From positions 30,075-94,074 of the forward strand of contig DVJP01000054.1 of assembly GCA_018716725.1 (NCBI GenBank): a DNA stretch of 64,000 nt, written 5' to 3'. This DNA is from Candidatus Merdivicinus excrementipullorum. Its GTDB lineage: Bacteria; Bacillota; Clostridia; Oscillospirales; Ruminococcaceae. The notes under the pieces are model-generated. The model worked only from the letters and a program-made list of their open reading frames with translations. It did not search any database and was not told where the DNA came from. Shown here piece by piece: positions 23,438 through 32,066 of the stretch (positions are counted from its first letter, which is position 1; every line of letters starts with the position of its first letter). The position numbers were made by a program, and so were the translations under genes.

Positions 23438-25330
23438 CTAACGGATTTCAAAACTTCCGTCGGCCAGGTTTACGGAAACTTCCGTTCCGTCCGCAAAAAC
23501 GGATTTCTGACGCCGCCAGTCGCTTTCGTCAAATTCGTGGCGCACAAGCTCCAATTTGGCCACTTTTTCCTGCAAATCCGCTACAACCCGGTACCGGGCG
23601 ATGCTCTCGTCCAGCTCCCGGTTCCTGGCCGCATCGTCAAAGGCGCCGTCAATGCCCGGATAGGCCCCGTCTTTGTCCAGATAGGCCGCGCCGCCGTTTA
23701 TCAGGGCGTAGAGCATATAATCCTCCTGCCCTTCCCCGTGGTCCATGGGCCAGGGAAGGATCAGGCAGTCGTGATAAACCAGGTTGAAAAGGGGCACGGG
23801 AATGCCTTTCTTGGGGCTGCCGGGGGCCCGCAGCATAAAGTCATAAGGGCCGTAATGGCAGAACACCAGTTCTTTCATGGCCCAGTCGGTGACCTCCTCG
23901 GAACTGGGCATGATTCCCCGGGAGGTCAGGTATGCAAAGCAGGCAGCCCGGTATTCCAGGCACTCCTTCCGGGTCATGCGGTGTTCCGGGTGGGCGCACT
24001 CGTCCGGCTCGTTGCAGGTGAACACATCCAGGTAAGTGGCTTTCAGATGGATGCCGTGGCGGAACAGCTCCTCAAAATTCCGCTTGACATAATAAGGGGC
24101 CTGGGTGGCGCACAGGTAGGTCTGATGTCCGCCGGCCCAGCGGGCCATTTCAAAGACGCTGCCGTCCGGGGCATGGATGCCGAATTCCCGGTCAAAGGTT
24201 TTGGCGGAGAAATAATAGTCCCGATACTGGTCATGGATGCCAAAAAGGTAGCCGCATTTCTCCATGGTGTCGGACAGCTCCTTGAATCCTTCCCATCCGC
24301 CGGCTTCCTTGCAGGCCGGCAGATAGTCCGGATGCTGGTTATCGTAGCCGGGCTGACCCCAGCCGTCCAGATGCAGGTAGAGTTTTTCCACCCCTTTGCG
24401 GCGGTAATTGAGCACCTCCTGGGTCCGGTAGGAGAAGGGCACCAGAGAGTCGTTTTTCTCCGGGGCGCTGGGGTCATAGAAAGCGGAATCTTCCGCAACA
24501 TGAGTTTTGATGCCCTTGTGGACAATGGCCGCGCCGATCAGGTCATTGACCAAGGGGTTCCGGGCGGCTTTTTCCGCAAGAGTGGTGAAAAGCCCTGTTT
24601 CTTTGACATAATCTCTATAAATTTTACAAAGAGTATTATAATCGCATTCCTTGCGGAACACATACCGCACCCGGCGGCGGTAATCCATTTTGCCTAAAGT
24701 GGGAAGCCAGCGCCAGGAAAGATGGGTGTACGGGCCGCCGGCCGGATGTTCCGCCTGATACCCGGCGTCCCAGGGGGTTTCGTTGATGGCGATGTACCCT
24801 GCCCCGTCCCGCACCTGGCCGAACCAGGGCATATAAGCGGCGCAGCTGCAAAGCTGGCCGTCAAAGGGGATTCTTCCCAGCTCCTCCGGCCAGTTGTTGG
24901 GAATCAAAAGCCCCTGTTCCAGGTTTAAGAGGCTGTACCAGCGGCTGGAATCCTTTTCAAAGGAAAAAGCGTCCGGCCAGTAAACGGCTTTGATAACCAG
25001 TCCGTCCTCGTGAAGGGGCATCCACTCGAAAAACACGTCCCCGGTTCCGTTTTCCACCCAGACGATGGTTTCAAATTCCAGGCCAAGGGGCTGCCCGTCC
25101 AGGGAAAAGCCTGCATAACGGCTGCGGATGCCGGTTCCCACACCGGTTTTCCAAAGGCTGTGCTCCACCTTTTTCCCGTCCCGGAAAAGGATGTCCCGTC
25201 CGTCCTCAAATGCCACCCGGCCCTCTCCGCCGGCACGCCATTTTTCGCCCTGTGCAAAAATGGTCAGGGCGAGGGTTTGGGCGTCCAATTCCAGCCGGAT
25301 TTCATGGTTTTCTGCTGTGATGCAATTCAT
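23438..25330 (-). CDS. Putative glycoside hydrolase, DUF5696-like
   Basis: This 630-residue soluble protein resembles DUF5696 and the GH101/GH129-like glycosidase group. An N-terminal beta-sandwich (residues about 1-240) precedes a TIM-barrel-like core with YLHLDGWGQPGYDNQHPDYLP, GYLFGIHDQYRDYY and LDVFTCNEPDECAHP, where acidic residues suitable for catalysis sit at strand ends, then SSEEVTDWAM. A small C-terminal beta domain (SVFADGTEVSVNLADGSFEI) closes it. The ATG at 25330 has AAGGAGG nine bases upstream. There is no signal peptide, so it acts inside the cell. It is adjacent to the GH125 gene. The substrate is not assigned; alpha-linked GalNAc or a related sugar is only suggested by family resemblance. 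Confidence 0.7.
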   Translation of the reverse strand: MNCITAENHEIRLELDAQTLALTIFAQGEKWRAGGEGRVAFEDGRDILFRDGKKVEHSLWKTGVGTGIRSRYAGFSLDGQPLGLEFETIVWVENGTGDVFFEWMPLHEDGLVIKAVYWPDAFSFEKDSSRWYSLLNLEQGLLIPNNWPEELGRIPFDGQLCSCAAYMPWFGQVRDGAGYIAINETPWDAGYQAEHPAGGPYTHLSWRWLPTLGKMDYRRRVRYVFRKECDYNTLCKIYRDYVKETGLFTTLAEKAARNPLVNDLIGAAIVHKGIKTHVAEDSAFYDPSAPEKNDSLVPFSYRTQEVLNYRRKGVEKLYLHLDGWGQPGYDNQHPDYLPACKEAGGWEGFKELSDTMEKCGYLFGIHDQYRDYYFSAKTFDREFGIHAPDGSVFEMARWAGGHQTYLCATQAPYYVKRNFEELFRHGIHLKATYLDVFTCNEPDECAHPEHRMTRKECLEYRAACFAYLTSRGIMPSSEEVTDWAMKELVFCHYGPYDFMLRAPGSPKKGIPVPLFNLVYHDCLILPWPMDHGEGQEDYMLYALINGGAAYLDKDGAYPGIDGAFDDAARNRELDESIARYRVVADLQEKVAKLELVRHEFDESDWRRQKSVFADGTEVSVNLADGSFEIR

Positions 25331-25426
25331 ATGATTTGGCCTCCTTGTCAGGAAAATATTCTGTTTCCAGTATATCAAATTTTCCTGTCGTTTTTATCGG
25401 ATAAACGTGAAGAATTTTACGAAAAA

Positions 25427-25452
25427 CCCCCGTATTCTAAAAACACGGGGGT
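25427..25452 (-). terminator. Hairpin CCCCCGT...ACGGGGG
   Basis: CCCCCGT-(12)-ACGGGGG, with A/T-rich flanks, lies between the GH125 stop and the DUF5696 start. On the minus strand it can terminate GH125 transcription. Confidence 0.55.
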
Positions 25453-25466
25453 TCTCATAAATTTTT

Positions 25467-25547
25467 TGTAGGGGCGCGCATTGCGCGCCCGATAGGTTCA
25501 CGTCATGTTTTTCTCAAAATCTCGGGCGGGCAATGCCCGCCCCTACT
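25467..25547. repeat. BIME-like element
   Basis: It begins TGTAGGGGCGCGCATTGCGCGCCC and ends GGGCGGGCAATGCCCGCCCCTAC, 81 bp overall. The two ends are inverted copies with their own palindromes. It is inserted just downstream of GH125. Confidence 0.7.
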
Positions 25548-25572
25548 TTTGTGACGTTTGTTAAAAAATTTT

Positions 25573-26859
25573 TTACGCGTTTTCCATGCCCAGGTAATGG
25601 AGGACAAATTCCGAGAAGATGGAATTGGACCAGGCAAACCAGGGCCGGGTGAACTGGGCGGGATCGTCCACGAAAACGCCCTCGTGCATATAGCCGGTGT
25701 CCGCGTCGCTTGCTTCCAGCATGGCCAAAAGCGTTTCCTGCTCCTCTTTGCTCTGGGAGGTCAGGCCCTGCATGGACAGGGCGATGTGCCAGACGTAACG
25801 GGGCGGCGTATGGGGGCTGCCCACGCCTTTTAAAACCTTGCCCTCATAGTAGAAGGGGTTTTCCTTGCTCAGGACATACCGGCGGGTGTTCTGATAGATT
25901 TCATCGTCCGGGGTGCACCAGCCCAGATACGGGATGGACAGGAGGCTTGGGACGTTGGCGTCGTCCATGAGGGTGTAATGGCCCATGCCGTCGGTTTCGT
26001 AGGCATAGATTTTGCCGAACTTCTCGTGCTCATAAACGCCGTATTTCCGGATGCCTTCATCGATTTCGCCTTTCAGCTTCAAAGCACGGGCAGCAAAGGC
26101 CTCGTCCTTGTAAATCTCCGTAAAAATTTCCGCCAGATAAGACAGGACAACGGACGCGAACATATTGGCAGGCACCAGATAGCCGTAGACGCAGGCGTCG
26201 TCGCTGGGCCGGAACCCGGACCAGGTCATGCCGGTATGGGCAACCGGCGCGCCCTTGCCCTCATGGGACAGGGTGTCCGTCGGCGGGCAGTTTTTGCGGA
26301 TAAAATAATAAGGGGATTTTTCACAGTGGTCCTGCTCCACTGTCCACAGGTCCAGCACCATTTCCGCGGATTTCCGGAAGGAATCCGTGAAGCAGCCGGT
26401 GCGGCCGGTAGCCTTCCAAAAGAGCCAGGACAGCTGGAAGGGGTAGCAGAGGGAGTCGATTTCATACTTCCGTTCCCAGATCCAGGGGCCTTGGGCAGGC
26501 TCGTCCCGTTCCCAGCACTGGTTGTTGTCCGTTTCGTTGTAGGCGTTGGCGTAAGGGTCCAACTGGATGCAGAACATCTGCCGGGCAATGAGGGCTTCAA
26601 TCAGCTCCGCCACCGGTTCCGAATGTTTGGCCGCGCCGATATAATGCCGCACCTGGGCCGAGGAATCCCGGAGCCACATGGCGGGGATGTCCCCGGTAAA
26701 GACAAAGGCCGTGCCGTCCTCCAAATATTTGGTGGTAGTGGCCATGGTGTTGGGATAACAGTTGCAGAAGAGCTTGGCCAGCTTGGGGCGGTCAGACAAG
26801 CGTTTTGCCGTTTCGTCCATATAGGGCTTCAGTTCTTCCAAAGGCAGTTTTTTTGCCAT
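25573..26859 (-). CDS. GH125 exo-alpha-1,6-mannosidase
   Basis: This 428-residue metal-independent alpha-mannosidase matches GH125 along its full length. Landmarks are LFCNCYPNTMATTTKYLEDGTAFVFTGDIPAMWLRDSSAQ at the N-terminus (the substrate-binding DIPAMWLRD block), YNETDNN, WERKYEIDSLCYP, WSGFRPSDDACVYGYLVPANMF (with the acid Asp region), and DPAQFTRPWFAWSNSIFSE near the end, where the catalytic base lies. It trims alpha-1,6-linked mannose from N-glycan-type substrates. There is no signal peptide, so it acts on imported oligosaccharides. ATG 26859 is eight bases after AAGGA. It has its own promoter. Confidence 0.95.
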   Translation of the reverse strand: MAKKLPLEELKPYMDETAKRLSDRPKLAKLFCNCYPNTMATTTKYLEDGTAFVFTGDIPAMWLRDSSAQVRHYIGAAKHSEPVAELIEALIARQMFCIQLDPYANAYNETDNNQCWERDEPAQGPWIWERKYEIDSLCYPFQLSWLFWKATGRTGCFTDSFRKSAEMVLDLWTVEQDHCEKSPYYFIRKNCPPTDTLSHEGKGAPVAHTGMTWSGFRPSDDACVYGYLVPANMFASVVLSYLAEIFTEIYKDEAFAARALKLKGEIDEGIRKYGVYEHEKFGKIYAYETDGMGHYTLMDDANVPSLLSIPYLGWCTPDDEIYQNTRRYVLSKENPFYYEGKVLKGVGSPHTPPRYVWHIALSMQGLTSQSKEEQETLLAMLEASDADTGYMHEGVFVDDPAQFTRPWFAWSNSIFSEFVLHYLGMENA

Positions 26860-26892
26860 TTTCCTCATCCTTCCATTATATGGTCTAATTTT

Positions 26893-26921
26893 ATTGTATT
26901 GCATCAGCAGATATTTTGCAA
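26893..26921 (-). promoter_or_regulatory. Promoter of the GH125 gene
   Basis: On the minus strand TTGCAA (26921-26916) and TACAAT (26898-26893) are 17 bases apart, 34 bases before the start. Confidence 0.68.
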
Positions 26922-26959
26922 GAGTATTCCACCAATTCACGGGAAGAATGTGAGTTTCT

Positions 26960-27871
26960 CTAAGAATACCGTTCCCGGAGGAAGTTTTCCACCGGTTTTA
27001 AGCTCGGAAGCTCCTTAGGGGAAATCCCCAGAAACCGCGTGCAGATTTCTCCCATGAAATCCGCGCCGAAATCGTGGAGCAGAAGCCCGGCAAACAGGGC
27101 CTCCGCCAATGGTTCCGGGGATTTCCAGAACATCCGTGCCAAATCAGGGTCATAATCAAAGAGGGAAAAGCAAACGGGGGGCAGCTCATAGCAGGCCGGC
27201 GCCAGCACCGTGTCGGCAAAGTCAATGATAACCGGCACGCTTTCATCAGGAACCAGCAGATTTTCCGCTGTCAAATCCCCGTGGACGCAGACCTCCGGCA
27301 TTGCCGCCAGACTGGGAAGAAGCTTCCGGCGGCATGCTTCGGCGGCAGGAGAAATCTCTTTCCACCGGGGATTTTCCAAACTGTATCCGGCCATGTCCCG
27401 GCGGAAACCCCCATCTCCGCAAGGAGTGTTCCAGGGACGGAGGGCGTCCCGTAACCACCCGCAGAATTGCCCTTTTTGCGCTTTGCCCGCCGTTTTCAGC
27501 CAGGTTCCCGCCTCTTTTCCCGAGATGTAATCGGTAACCAGATAGTAAAACCGGTACTTGTCCTCTAAAAAGCCCGCCCCCCGGAGCTTCGGCGTGGCAA
27601 TCCCCAGAGATTCCGCCCGGCGGATGGCCGCCTGTTCCGTCCGGAAGTCGGATTCCGCATCCAGGCCGGATTCTTTGGGGGCGAAGATTTTTACCACCAA
27701 ATCATCCGCCCGGAACACCGCGTTGGTGCCTGGGGTCAATGGGGACGTTTCCCGGATGGGCGGCAGGCCCTCCTTGGCAAAAATAGCCCGGGCCAGGGGC
27801 AGAAAGGCCGGGACGTCCTGGTAAACCGCCCCCCAATCCGTCCAGTTTGCAATGGTTTTTGTAAACAGCAT
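26960..27871 (-). CDS. Aminoglycoside-phosphotransferase-fold kinase
   Basis: This 303-residue protein belongs to the APH/choline-kinase superfamily. A nucleotide-binding N-lobe has the conserved Lys in DLVVKIFAPKE. The catalytic loop VHGDLTAENLLV carries the Brenner motif HGDxxxxN, and VIIDFADT has the metal-binding Asp. The family includes antibiotic kinases, homoserine or choline kinases and fructosamine kinases; nothing here fixes the substrate. It lies 21 bases after a nucleotidyltransferase gene in one operon. That pairing resembles two antibiotic-modifying enzymes side by side, but resistance is not proven. AGAGGGG precedes the start. Confidence 0.82.
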   Translation of the reverse strand: MLFTKTIANWTDWGAVYQDVPAFLPLARAIFAKEGLPPIRETSPLTPGTNAVFRADDLVVKIFAPKESGLDAESDFRTEQAAIRRAESLGIATPKLRGAGFLEDKYRFYYLVTDYISGKEAGTWLKTAGKAQKGQFCGWLRDALRPWNTPCGDGGFRRDMAGYSLENPRWKEISPAAEACRRKLLPSLAAMPEVCVHGDLTAENLLVPDESVPVIIDFADTVLAPACYELPPVCFSLFDYDPDLARMFWKSPEPLAEALFAGLLLHDFGADFMGEICTRFLGISPKELPSLKPVENFLRERYS

Positions 27872-27892
27872 GAAAATTCCCCTCTTTATCTG

Positions 27893-28549
27893 CTAATCCA
27901 GCGCGGCGTCCCGGAGACATTCCCCGCAGAAGTCAAAAATCAGTTCCGCCCAATCCTCCGGGGCAGATTGTTCCCGCAAAGCCGTGATAATCCGGCGGCT
28001 GCCGCCGGTACACTGGGTTTCCAGAACGGACAGCCTGGCTTCATACACCCCGGTGCGGAGAAATTCCCGGGCGATGACCAAAAATTTTGCCGATTTCAGG
28101 CAGGAAAGCCCAATTTCCGGGGTGAGACGGCCGTAAATGCTCCGGTGGGTGACCTCGTGGAGCAGGTTGGCCGCCCCAACCCGGACACTTTCCAAGGCGT
28201 CCGCCAGGCCGGGCGGGTCGATGAAGTCGGAAAGGCTGCCGTAAAAAGGTTCGGTGTCGTAATACAGCCCGAAAAGGTCGTACCGGGGCCAGTTTTTCAG
28301 CTCCGCAAGGCCGCAGAGAAAACCGCAGGGCTGCGGGGTTCCCGGCAGTTCCCGGAGCATTGCCCGGTATTTAGCAAGATCGGCGTATTCTGCCCGATCC
28401 AAAATGGTTACAATATCCAGGTCGCTTTCCGGGGTCTGTTCCCCCCGGCGGTAACTGCCCTGAAACCCCAGAAACAGCAATCTTCCGGGGAAAACAGCCG
28501 TTAATTTTTCAAAAAACAGGGCCAAACGCCCTTTTGCAAATTCGTCCAT
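27893..28549 (-). CDS. Nucleotidyltransferase-fold protein
   Basis: This 218-residue protein has a Pol-beta-type nucleotidyltransferase core at the N-terminus: GSYRRGEQTPESDLDIV has the GS and DxD metal-binding signature intact. The rest is helical (LSCLKSAKFLVIAREFL and LIFDFCGECL), like the C-terminal domain of aminoglycoside adenylyltransferases or HEPN-like bundles. It probably transfers a nucleotide to a small molecule or protein. It forms a two-gene unit with the APH-fold kinase just downstream. The ATG at 28549 is preceded by AAGGAGAATAAA. Confidence 0.78.
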   Translation of the reverse strand: MDEFAKGRLALFFEKLTAVFPGRLLFLGFQGSYRRGEQTPESDLDIVTILDRAEYADLAKYRAMLRELPGTPQPCGFLCGLAELKNWPRYDLFGLYYDTEPFYGSLSDFIDPPGLADALESVRVGAANLLHEVTHRSIYGRLTPEIGLSCLKSAKFLVIAREFLRTGVYEARLSVLETQCTGGSRRIITALREQSAPEDWAELIFDFCGECLRDAALD

Positions 28550-28606
28550 TTTATTCTCCTTGTTTTGAGAAATCGCGGGGCCGGCGAGCCGCCGGGCGCA
28601 ATTCGC

Positions 28607-28980
28607 CGCGGCCGTAGTACCTCACGTTAAGTTTGTGAACGGCGGGATAAACCGCCGTTTTCGGGACAGGTTCCCTGAAACGGTATCCAGGTGGATTGTA
28701 GGGGACGGGTTTCCCGTCCCGCGGTTTTGTGCAAACATTTCGTGGAAATCGCGGGGCGATGTGGGCATTGCCCTCTACCGGCGAATCGCCGGTGATGATT
28801 CGACGCGGCCGTAGTACCTCACGTTAAGTTTGTGAACGGCGGGATAAACCGCCGTTTTCGGGACAGGTTCCCTGAAATGGTATCCAGGTGGATTGTAGGG
28901 GACGGGTTTCCCGTCCCGCGGTTTTGTGCAAATATTTCGTAGAAATCGCGGGGCGATGTGGGCATCGCCCCCTACAATCC
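28607..28980. repeat. Two direct copies of a ~190-bp composite repeat
   Basis: CGCGGCCGTAGTACCTCACG starts at 28607 and again at 28804, an offset of 197 bases, with near-identical sequence for about 170 bases. Each copy contains an AACGGCGG/CCGCCGTT hairpin and a BIME-like element (28697-28779, with a degenerate right end, and 28894-28976 with perfect ends). The whole 28550-29154 gap is repeat; I see no gene in it. Confidence 0.8.
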
Positions 28981-29154
28981 CATTTCCGTTTAGTTTTGCA
29001 AAACAATAGGGAATGAAATCTACCTATACGGCGAAAATATTCGCCGTCCAGCGGTTGGTTCGACGCTGTGCGGCCGCGGCGCGTCGTCAAGCTTGCTTGA
29101 CGACAATCAGCCCGGATCCCGGGCCCGCGGCGTCTTGCCAGCGGCGGCTCGCCG
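28981..29154. repeat. Hairpin cluster homologous to 930-1030
   Basis: GGGAATGAAATCTACCTATACGGCGAA...TTCGCCGTCCAGCGGT matches the block at about 933-980. It is followed by GTCGTCAAGC/GCTTGACGAC, GCCCGG/CCGGGC and GCGGCG/CGCCGC hairpins. The last one encodes the end of the permease gene at 29155. Confidence 0.6.
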
Positions 29155-29931
29155 CTAGGAGCCGGTGGAACGGTAATGCCGCAAGCCGAACCGCCAGAAA
29201 AGATACGCCGGAATCAAAAATATCAGAGTCGCCAGCGGCGAAAGTGCGTTCCAAAGGCTGTCCGTCCGGCCCAGCAGGAACAACAGGGGATAATACTGGA
29301 TCATGGCCATGGGAATGACAAAGGTCCAGAATTTGAGGATCGCTTTGCCGTAAATCACCGCCGGATAGGAGCCGAACTCCCGGCCGCCGTAAATGAAAAT
29401 GTTCAGCACTTCCAGGCCTTCAATAGTGAAAAAGCTGGCCCCGGCGTAAAAAAGGAAGAGGCCTGCGAAAATTGCGACGCCCCCCAAAAGCATCCCGCAG
29501 AGGGTCAGCGCCCGCGGCCAGGTCCATTCCACCCCGGAAGCTGGGATGGCGTAGCAGAACACCAGCACCGCCTGGAAAAATTTTCCCAGCCGGGAAAAAT
29601 CCATCTGGGCGCACAAAACCTGGAAAATGGTGCTCCGGGGCCGGATAAGGGTCCGGTCAAACTGGCCGTTGCCCAGCAAAGACGGAAACCGGTCAAACCC
29701 CCGAAAAAAGCACTCGCAAAAAGAAAAAGACAGCATCACCGAAGCAAAACAGAGGAGCACCTCCTGGTAGGTGAACCCTTCCACGGCGTGAAACCGGTCA
29801 AACAGGAAGTAGATGCTGAGAAACGCGGAAAAAGCCGTTAAAAACTGGCCGAAAAAGGTCATCCAGAAGGAGGCCGGGTACTGCATGGCGCTTCGCAGAT
29901 GGATGGAAAAATAACGTCCGTAAAGTTTCAT
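29155..29931 (-). CDS. ABC-2 type permease (second)
   Basis: This 258-residue integral membrane protein has about six hydrophobic helices and belongs to the ABC-2-like permease group seen beside DrrA-type ATPases. Segments such as FDRFPSLLGNGQFDRTLIRPRS and PLATLIFLIPAYLFWRFGLRHYRSTGS are typical. The start is ATG 29931, eight bases after AAGGAGG; the track's 290-residue version begins in the hairpin gap. Its stop codon lies in the neighbouring hairpin cluster. With the permease at 30072 and the ATPase at 30897 it forms a three-gene exporter operon on the minus strand. Substrate unknown. Confidence 0.85.
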   Translation of the reverse strand: MKLYGRYFSIHLRSAMQYPASFWMTFFGQFLTAFSAFLSIYFLFDRFHAVEGFTYQEVLLCFASVMLSFSFCECFFRGFDRFPSLLGNGQFDRTLIRPRSTIFQVLCAQMDFSRLGKFFQAVLVFCYAIPASGVEWTWPRALTLCGMLLGGVAIFAGLFLFYAGASFFTIEGLEVLNIFIYGGREFGSYPAVIYGKAILKFWTFVIPMAMIQYYPLLFLLGRTDSLWNALSPLATLIFLIPAYLFWRFGLRHYRSTGS

Positions 29932-30071
29932 CTTCTCAACCTCCTTACACCAGGCCTCGCCTGGAGGGAATGACGCCGCGGCCGCAGTGTTCCGCGACAG
30001 GCTTTGGTTGGCGCAAACCAGTTGCACCCCTAAAAGAGGTTCCCCGCATCTTGTTTTGAAATCTCATGTTC
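29932..30071. repeat. Short hairpin cluster inside the ABC-2 operon
   Basis: This 140-base intercistronic stretch contains GCCGCGGC palindromes, a GGCGCAAACCAGTTGC hairpin and a second AGGAGGTTGAGAA-like site near 30067-30078, duplicating the ribosome site used at 29931. It looks like an insertion of hairpin-array material between two co-transcribed genes. Confidence 0.45.
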
Positions 30072-30884
30072 TCAACCTCCTTGTACCACGGCCCGTTGCA
30101 GGGCATTCCGGAAAATCAGCGCGCCAAGGGCAATCAATCCCGCCGTCCAGAATATTTGCAGCGCAACGCCCCAAAGAATCTCGAACCCGGCAATGTCGCC
30201 GCTGTAGATCCGGAAGGGCAGGTTCTGCACCGATGCAAAGGGCAGGATTTCCAGCACCTTCTGCACTCCATCCGGCACAAACGGCAGGGGAACCAGATCA
30301 CCGGAACAAAATTCCGCCAGAGAGGAAAAAATCGTCCGCAAACCCAGCGGCGACATGGTGTAAAAGGTAAGGCCGTATATAATCATGGTCATGGAAACGG
30401 CCAGCAACAGCGCTAAGAACATGGTAACCAAAGACAGGAGAAAGACAGGCAGACTCACCGGCAGGCTCATGCCAAAGGGTTCCGGCAGCAAAAAAGCGAT
30501 AACCAGCACCGGCAGGCACCGCAGCGCCGCTTTTGCCACCCGGTTGGCCATGCTGCGGGTAAACCAGAAAAGGTAAAGGTTCATGGGGCGGCAAAGTTCA
30601 TAAGCCACATTGCCGCCGGTAATAGCGTCAAAAATTTCGTTTTCAAAAAACCAGCTCTGATAAAGGGTGAGGAAAGCCTGCTGGAGCCAGATGTAGGATA
30701 CCAGGGCCGAAAACTCCATTGGGAAAGCGGCGGGGTCTGCCTTGTAAAAGGCCCGATACAGCAGGATCTCCATAAATCCCCAGAAAAACTGAGTGGAAAG
30801 CCCAGCCAGGGCCGCCAGCCGGTACTGCAGGCCGTTGACAAACCGGATGCGGAAAATCGAACCATATTTTGCGGCAAAATTCAA
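30072..30884 (-). CDS. ABC-2 type permease (first)
   Basis: This integral membrane protein of about 270 residues has six hydrophobic helices. It is the partner permease of the ATPase immediately upstream, whose stop codon is 12 bases before the chosen start. The track start GTG at 30893 overlaps the GGGGG ribosome site, so I prefer the TTG at 30884 with eight bases of spacing, giving MNFAAKYGSIFRIRFVNGLQ. FFENEIFDAITGGNVAYELCRP is the counterpart of the GNGQFDRTLIRP loop of the other permease, showing that the two are distant paralogues that probably heterodimerise. Confidence 0.83.
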   Translation of the reverse strand: MNFAAKYGSIFRIRFVNGLQYRLAALAGLSTQFFWGFMEILLYRAFYKADPAAFPMEFSALVSYIWLQQAFLTLYQSWFFENEIFDAITGGNVAYELCRPMNLYLFWFTRSMANRVAKAALRCLPVLVIAFLLPEPFGMSLPVSLPVFLLSLVTMFLALLLAVSMTMIIYGLTFYTMSPLGLRTIFSSLAEFCSGDLVPLPFVPDGVQKVLEILPFASVQNLPFRIYSGDIAGFEILWGVALQIFWTAGLIALGALIFRNALQRAVVQGG

Positions 30885-30896
30885 AGGAACCACCCC

Positions 30897-31871
30897 CTAA
30901 ATCCGGTATTCCCGGTAGAGGTTGGCCACGATTTCGTCGATGGGGGTATCCTCCACCGAAACGTCCCGCAGCTCCACCTGGGCCGACAGGCTGGAAATGG
31001 CTTCCGATACGGAAAGCAATTCCGGAGCCAGAAGTAAAACCCCGTGGTTCTCCCCTTTTTCCTGCCAGGAAAGGCCCTTTGGCAATTCCGGGGTATTCCC
31101 CTGATACTCAATGCGGAGCGTTTTCCCGCCGGAAAATTGCTTTTTTAAGCTTTCCAGGGCGCCGTCCAACAAAATTCTACCTTTTCCGATCAAAATAACC
31201 CGGGAGGCCAGGGCTTCAATATCCTGCATATCGTGGGTGGTCAAAATTACGGTAGTGCCCCGGCGCTGGTTCAGCTCTTTGATAAAGCTCCGGACCGCCA
31301 GCTTGGAAACCGCGTCCAGGCCGATGGTAGGCTCGTCCAGAAAAAGGATTTTCGGGCTGTGGAGCAAAGACGCCGCGATTTCGCACCGCATCCGCTGGCC
31401 CAAAGATAACTGCCGGGTAGGAGTTTTGACGATTTGGGACAGATTCAAAAGTTCCACCAGCTCGTCAAAATTCCGCTTGTACTCTTCTTGAGGCACCCGG
31501 TAAATATCCCGCAGCAGTTCAAAAGAATCGATTACCGGCACATCCCACCAAAGCTGGGAACGCTGGCCGAATACTACGCCGATGTCCCGGACGTGGCTGG
31601 TCCGATCCTTCCAGGGGCAGCGGCCATTGATGTCGCACTGCCCTGTGTCCGGAGTTAAAATCCCGGACAGCACCTTAATGGTGCTGCTTTTCCCTGCGCC
31701 GTTGGGGCCGATGTACCCCACCATCTCCCCGTCCCCTATGGCAAACGAAATGTCGTTTAGGGCATGGATGGTGTCGTACTCCCGCTTCCAGAGGGCTTTC
31801 AGCGCCTCTTTCATGCCGGCATTCCTCCGGGCTACCCGAAAGGTTTTGGTGATGTGCTGCACGGTAATCAT
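30897..31871 (-). CDS. ABC-2 exporter ATP-binding protein
   Basis: This 324-residue ATPase of the DrrA/NatA kind powers the two permeases that follow. It has Walker A GPNGAGKSS, VFGQRSQLWWD (a Q-loop typical of this subgroup), a signature written LSLGQRMR, Walker B LFLDEPTIGLD and the switch His in LTTHDMQD. A C-terminal extension of about 80 residues (TLRIEYQGN onward) is normal for the subgroup. The start is ATG 31871 behind AAAAGGAGGAAG; the track ORF to 31988 is too long. The first gene of the operon. Confidence 0.9.
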   Translation of the reverse strand: MITVQHITKTFRVARRNAGMKEALKALWKREYDTIHALNDISFAIGDGEMVGYIGPNGAGKSSTIKVLSGILTPDTGQCDINGRCPWKDRTSHVRDIGVVFGQRSQLWWDVPVIDSFELLRDIYRVPQEEYKRNFDELVELLNLSQIVKTPTRQLSLGQRMRCEIAASLLHSPKILFLDEPTIGLDAVSKLAVRSFIKELNQRRGTTVILTTHDMQDIEALASRVILIGKGRILLDGALESLKKQFSGGKTLRIEYQGNTPELPKGLSWQEKGENHGVLLLAPELLSVSEAISSLSAQVELRDVSVEDTPIDEIVANLYREYRI

Positions 31872-32000
31872 TTTCTTCCTCCTTTTCTTCCGCTCCCTGC
31901 CTTTCCTCCGCTGGAGGAGGTTCAGAAAGCGGCGCAAAAACGCTTGAACGAACGTGCGCCCAAGCTGACGAAAAATATATAACCCCATAAAATGGGGAAC

Positions 32001-32032
32001 AAAAGGCCCCTGCGTAAAATCACAGGGGCCTT
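32001..32032 (-). terminator. Terminator of the UgpC/MsmX gene
   Basis: AAGGCCCCTG-(12)-CAGGGGCCTT is a perfect stem; on the minus strand it is followed by TTGTTCC. It is 35 bases past the ugpC stop. Confidence 0.85.
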
Positions 32033-32066
32033 CTATTCGGAATTTAGAGGTACTTATGTACGCTGC

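Noticed and set aside
23183-24697. 504-residue plus-strand ORF opposite the DUF5696-like gene
   Set aside because: No start signal, and it crosses two minus-strand genes; the minus-strand protein has a coherent fold and ribosome site.
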